Assembly (NCBI GenBank): GCA_034670145.1
Contig: JAXMOA010000001.1
Location: 372,001 to 436,000, forward strand
Reading direction: 5' to 3'
DNA length: 64,000 nucleotides
Source of the DNA: HXMU1420-2 sp034670145
Lineage (GTDB): Bacteria; Pseudomonadota; Alphaproteobacteria; Rhodobacterales; Rhodobacteraceae
Positions 62,092 to 64,000 of this stretch are shown here, in pieces (within the stretch, counting starts at the first letter, position 1; every line of letters starts with the position of its first letter). Made by a program: the position numbers and the translations under genes. Below the pieces are notes generated by a model, which ran no database searches, had not been told where the DNA came from, and saw only the letters and a list, made by a program, of their open reading frames with translations.

Positions 62092-62808
62092 CTAGCAAAC
62101 CGTATCACGGGACCCCGACACGTCGCCCGAGACCAGAATCCGCAGGTTCCGCTTGACCACATTCGTCCAGATCAGCCTGGGCAGCCCCTTGAAGAAATCC
62201 GCCGCAGACCCTTTGCCGGCCTGCCCCAGGGTCCGCAACGCAACCGCCGGGGCCGCAGGGCGAAAATAGCTTTTCACCCGCACCTCCTGCCCGGCCATCA
62301 GCGCAATCAGCGCCTTTCGTGTCGCGGACGGGTTGTTCCAATCCGACCGAAACACCACACAGCCATTCCTGTTGATGATAAAAACAGCGTTCGGCATGCT
62401 CCCATAGGCCCGATGCGCCCGCCCGTCGAACCCATCCACAAAAACAACCCGCGTCTCACCATCCCCCGTCCTCAGACGGGACGCACAGGCCCTCTTGTCC
62501 TCAAAGTCCTTGTGGCTCGGAATATCCGCGCCGGGATGGGCCTCCCGCACATATAAAACAGCAGTGCTGACGCCCTCCACCACGCGATCCAACGCTTCCA
62601 TCGCCGGGCGGCGGCTCTGGAACAACGGGCAAGTGATGCTACCCATTTCCAGCACCAGAAACGCTCCGTCAAACGCCAGCAAAGACCGGATGTCCCCGTC
62701 AATCGTGGTCAGCTCAAAATCAGGGGCCTTCTCTCCGACCAAAGGGCCAATGACGGTGTCGAAATCATAGTCACCGGTTGAAAACTGATCGTAATTATAC
62801 CCAGACAT
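62092..62808 (-). CDS. Iodothyronine deiodinase-like thioredoxin-fold protein
   Basis: A 238-residue soluble protein with the deiodinase/peroxiredoxin-like fold. GEKAPDFELTTIDG begins the domain and the active site reads LVLEMGSITCPLFQSRRPAM, with Cys60 where vertebrate deiodinases have selenocysteine. YVREAHPGADIPSH is a further family block. Bacterial members are called redoxin or deiodinase-like; substrate unknown. ATG 62808 is preferred because GGAG lies about 9 nt upstream; an in-frame ATG at 62820 is possible. It is near the caspase-like gene in the same direction (161 bp apart). Confidence 0.78.
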   Translation of the reverse strand: MSGYNYDQFSTGDYDFDTVIGPLVGEKAPDFELTTIDGDIRSLLAFDGAFLVLEMGSITCPLFQSRRPAMEALDRVVEGVSTAVLYVREAHPGADIPSHKDFEDKRACASRLRTGDGETRVVFVDGFDGRAHRAYGSMPNAVFIINRNGCVVFRSDWNNPSATRKALIALMAGQEVRVKSYFRPAAPAVALRTLGQAGKGSAADFFKGLPRLIWTNVVKRNLRILVSGDVSGSRDTVC

Positions 62809-62872
62809 CGCACGCTCCATCACTCCACACCGCCCCAATATACCACAGCCAGGCGCGCGCAGGACACAACCG

Positions 62873-64000
62873 TTATCCTGCAGGCGACCCAAAATGGGCC
62901 AGCCACAGGGCCGTGCGCGCCGCGTCGCGGGCCTCATAAGCCGCCAGAACCGCTGGCAGGTCTTGCGTCGCAGGCGGCGCGCGCCCCTCACTCAGGGCGC
63001 TGATCGCCATCGTATACCAGGCAGTGATCCCACCCTCGGGCGGGGTGGCAAAACGCGGAAAGACAGGATCACCCGCCCCATCCGCCCCCTGCCAGAGATT
63101 GGGCAGATCCGGCTCCAACACCAGGGCCCGCGCCAGCCCGACAACATCCACCGGCCCGTCCAGCACCGCCGCCTCGGCCTGGGCGCGGGTCTTGAACCCA
63201 CCGGTCAGCATCAGCGGCCTGGAGCTGATCGCACGCGCCTGCGCGGCAAAGGACAGGAAATAAGGCCCGCTGCCCGTATCATCCGACACCGCCCGCACAC
63301 CCGGCAGATAGGTGCCACCGCTGATATCAATCAAATCGACCGAGCTCTCCTCCAGCGCCGCAACCACCTCCAGCGTATGCGCCTGCGTCTGGCCACCCTC
63401 CAACATATCCGTCGCATTCAACTTGACCGCGATCGGCCAATGCGGGCCAACCGCCGCGCGCACCGCGTCGATGATCTCAAACAGCAGGCGCATCCGTTTG
63501 ACACTGCTGCCGCCATAGGCATCGCTGCGATGGTTGAAAAACGGTGACAAAAACTGGCTCAGCAGAAATCCATGCGCCGCATGCAGCTCCACACCGCCAA
63601 ACCCGGCCCGCTGCGCCAGCGCGGCCGTGCGGGCGAAGGCGTCAGGCAGGGCGCGCACCTGTTCCAGGCTCAGCGCCTCGCGCTTCAACCCCGGCAGGTC
63701 CAGCGCACTGGGGCCTCTGGGCGTGCTGGTCGGGCCATAAGACAGGGCACCGGCATGGCTCAGCTGCAACCACAACCCGGCGCCATTGCTGGCCCCCTGC
63801 GCCGCCAGCGCCTGAAACCGGGCCAGATCCGCCTGCGGGGTCAGCACCAGATTGCCGGGTTTCTCGGCATAGGCCGGATTGCCCTGCACCTCGCCGATCA
63901 AGGCCATGGCCAGCCCGCCCTGCGCCCAGCGCGCATAAAGCTGGCCCTGCGCCGGCGTCGGATGCCCGGTGCCATCGCCCAGCGAATCGGACATGGCCGA
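62873..64000 (-). CDS. NADH:flavin oxidoreductase / Old Yellow Enzyme (5' end cut by window edge)
   Basis: About 375 residues of an OYE-family FMN enzyme. The frame is open through the window end; reading from the edge it shows SAMSDSLGDGTGHPTPAQ, which in complete proteins lies about 30 residues after the start, so the N-terminus is missing. LWLQLSHAGAL, the HAAHGFLLSQFLSPFFNHR active-site block and LNATDMLEGGQT fit the family. FMN-dependent reduction of enones or demethylation of amines are possible activities. An internal ATG near 63994 should not be taken as the true start. Confidence 0.88.
   Translation of the reverse strand, partial: SAMSDSLGDGTGHPTPAQGQLYARWAQGGLAMALIGEVQGNPAYAEKPGNLVLTPQADLARFQALAAQGASNGAGLWLQLSHAGALSYGPTSTPRGPSALDLPGLKREALSLEQVRALPDAFARTAALAQRAGFGGVELHAAHGFLLSQFLSPFFNHRSDAYGGSSVKRMRLLFEIIDAVRAAVGPHWPIAVKLNATDMLEGGQTQAHTLEVVAALEESSVDLIDISGGTYLPGVRAVSDDTGSGPYFLSFAAQARAISSRPLMLTGGFKTRAQAEAAVLDGPVDVVGLARALVLEPDLPNLWQGADGAGDPVFPRFATPPEGGITAWYTMAISALSEGRAPPATQDLPAVLAAYEARDAARTALWLAHFGSPAG

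Overview
The window is about 64 kb of gene-dense, GC-rich DNA. Codon use is strongly biased to G/C at third positions. It carries GcrA, an alphaproteobacterial cell-cycle regulator, a DddL-type DMSP lyase, and a DUF3305 / ferredoxin / DUF6494 / DUF6505 set typical of marine Rhodobacterales. I therefore read it as a chromosome-like segment of a Roseobacter-group bacterium. No rRNA, tRNA, transposase, phage gene or CRISPR array was found.

Layout. (1) 1-6.9 kb: formate-dehydrogenase accessory genes (DUF3305 at the left edge, a multi-cluster 4Fe-4S protein), a short periplasmic cytochrome c with a TupA-like N-terminus, then DUF6494, an Mrp/ApbC Fe-S carrier, a degenerate biotin/lipoate ligase relative, DUF6505 and a CobW GTPase. 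(2) 6.9-13.2 kb: an amidohydrolase, a divergent LysR regulator, and a peptide-type ABC importer that lacks ATPases in this window. (3) 13.3-18.7 kb: a 1225-residue BTAD/pseudo-cyclase/AAA regulator, divergent from a protein whose core closely resembles the Bacillus spore transglutaminase Tgl. (4) 19.4-25.2 kb: a dimethylglycine/sarcosine-dehydrogenase-like flavoprotein with a divergent LysR and a clear operator palindrome, then two Gfo/Idh/MocA oxidoreductases. (5) 25.4-31.6 kb: an iron-uptake-type cluster (imelysin, beta-barrel protein, di-heme MauG-like oxidase, second imelysin, DUF1513). (6) 31.8-40.2 kb: an N,N-dimethylformamide/amide catabolic operon with a complete Liv-type ABC importer, both DMFase subunits and a LuxR regulator. 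The small DMFase subunit is in frame with the LivM permease. (7) 40.5-50.9 kb: a zinc-ribbon miniprotein, MeaB, DUF3108, HrpB (with a tandem repeat at its 3' end), TauE/SafE, two flavin monooxygenase-like proteins and an MFS transporter. (8) 51.2-57 kb: argD-argF, an EamA transporter, a PQQ-type dehydrogenase with a cytochrome c tail, and gcrA. (9) 57-64 kb: a phytanoyl-CoA-dioxygenase-like protein, a LacI-type regulator, dddL, a caspase-like protein, a deiodinase-like thioredoxin-fold protein and an Old Yellow Enzyme cut by the right edge.

Inferred physiology: a heterotroph using methylated nitrogen and sulfur compounds. DMF would be imported and hydrolysed to dimethylamine and formate, and formate would be oxidised by the enzyme whose accessory genes begin at the left edge. 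DMSP would be cleaved by DddL. The most unusual items are the LivM-DmfA1 fusion frame, the Tgl-like protein beside its large regulator, and the TupA-remnant cytochrome.
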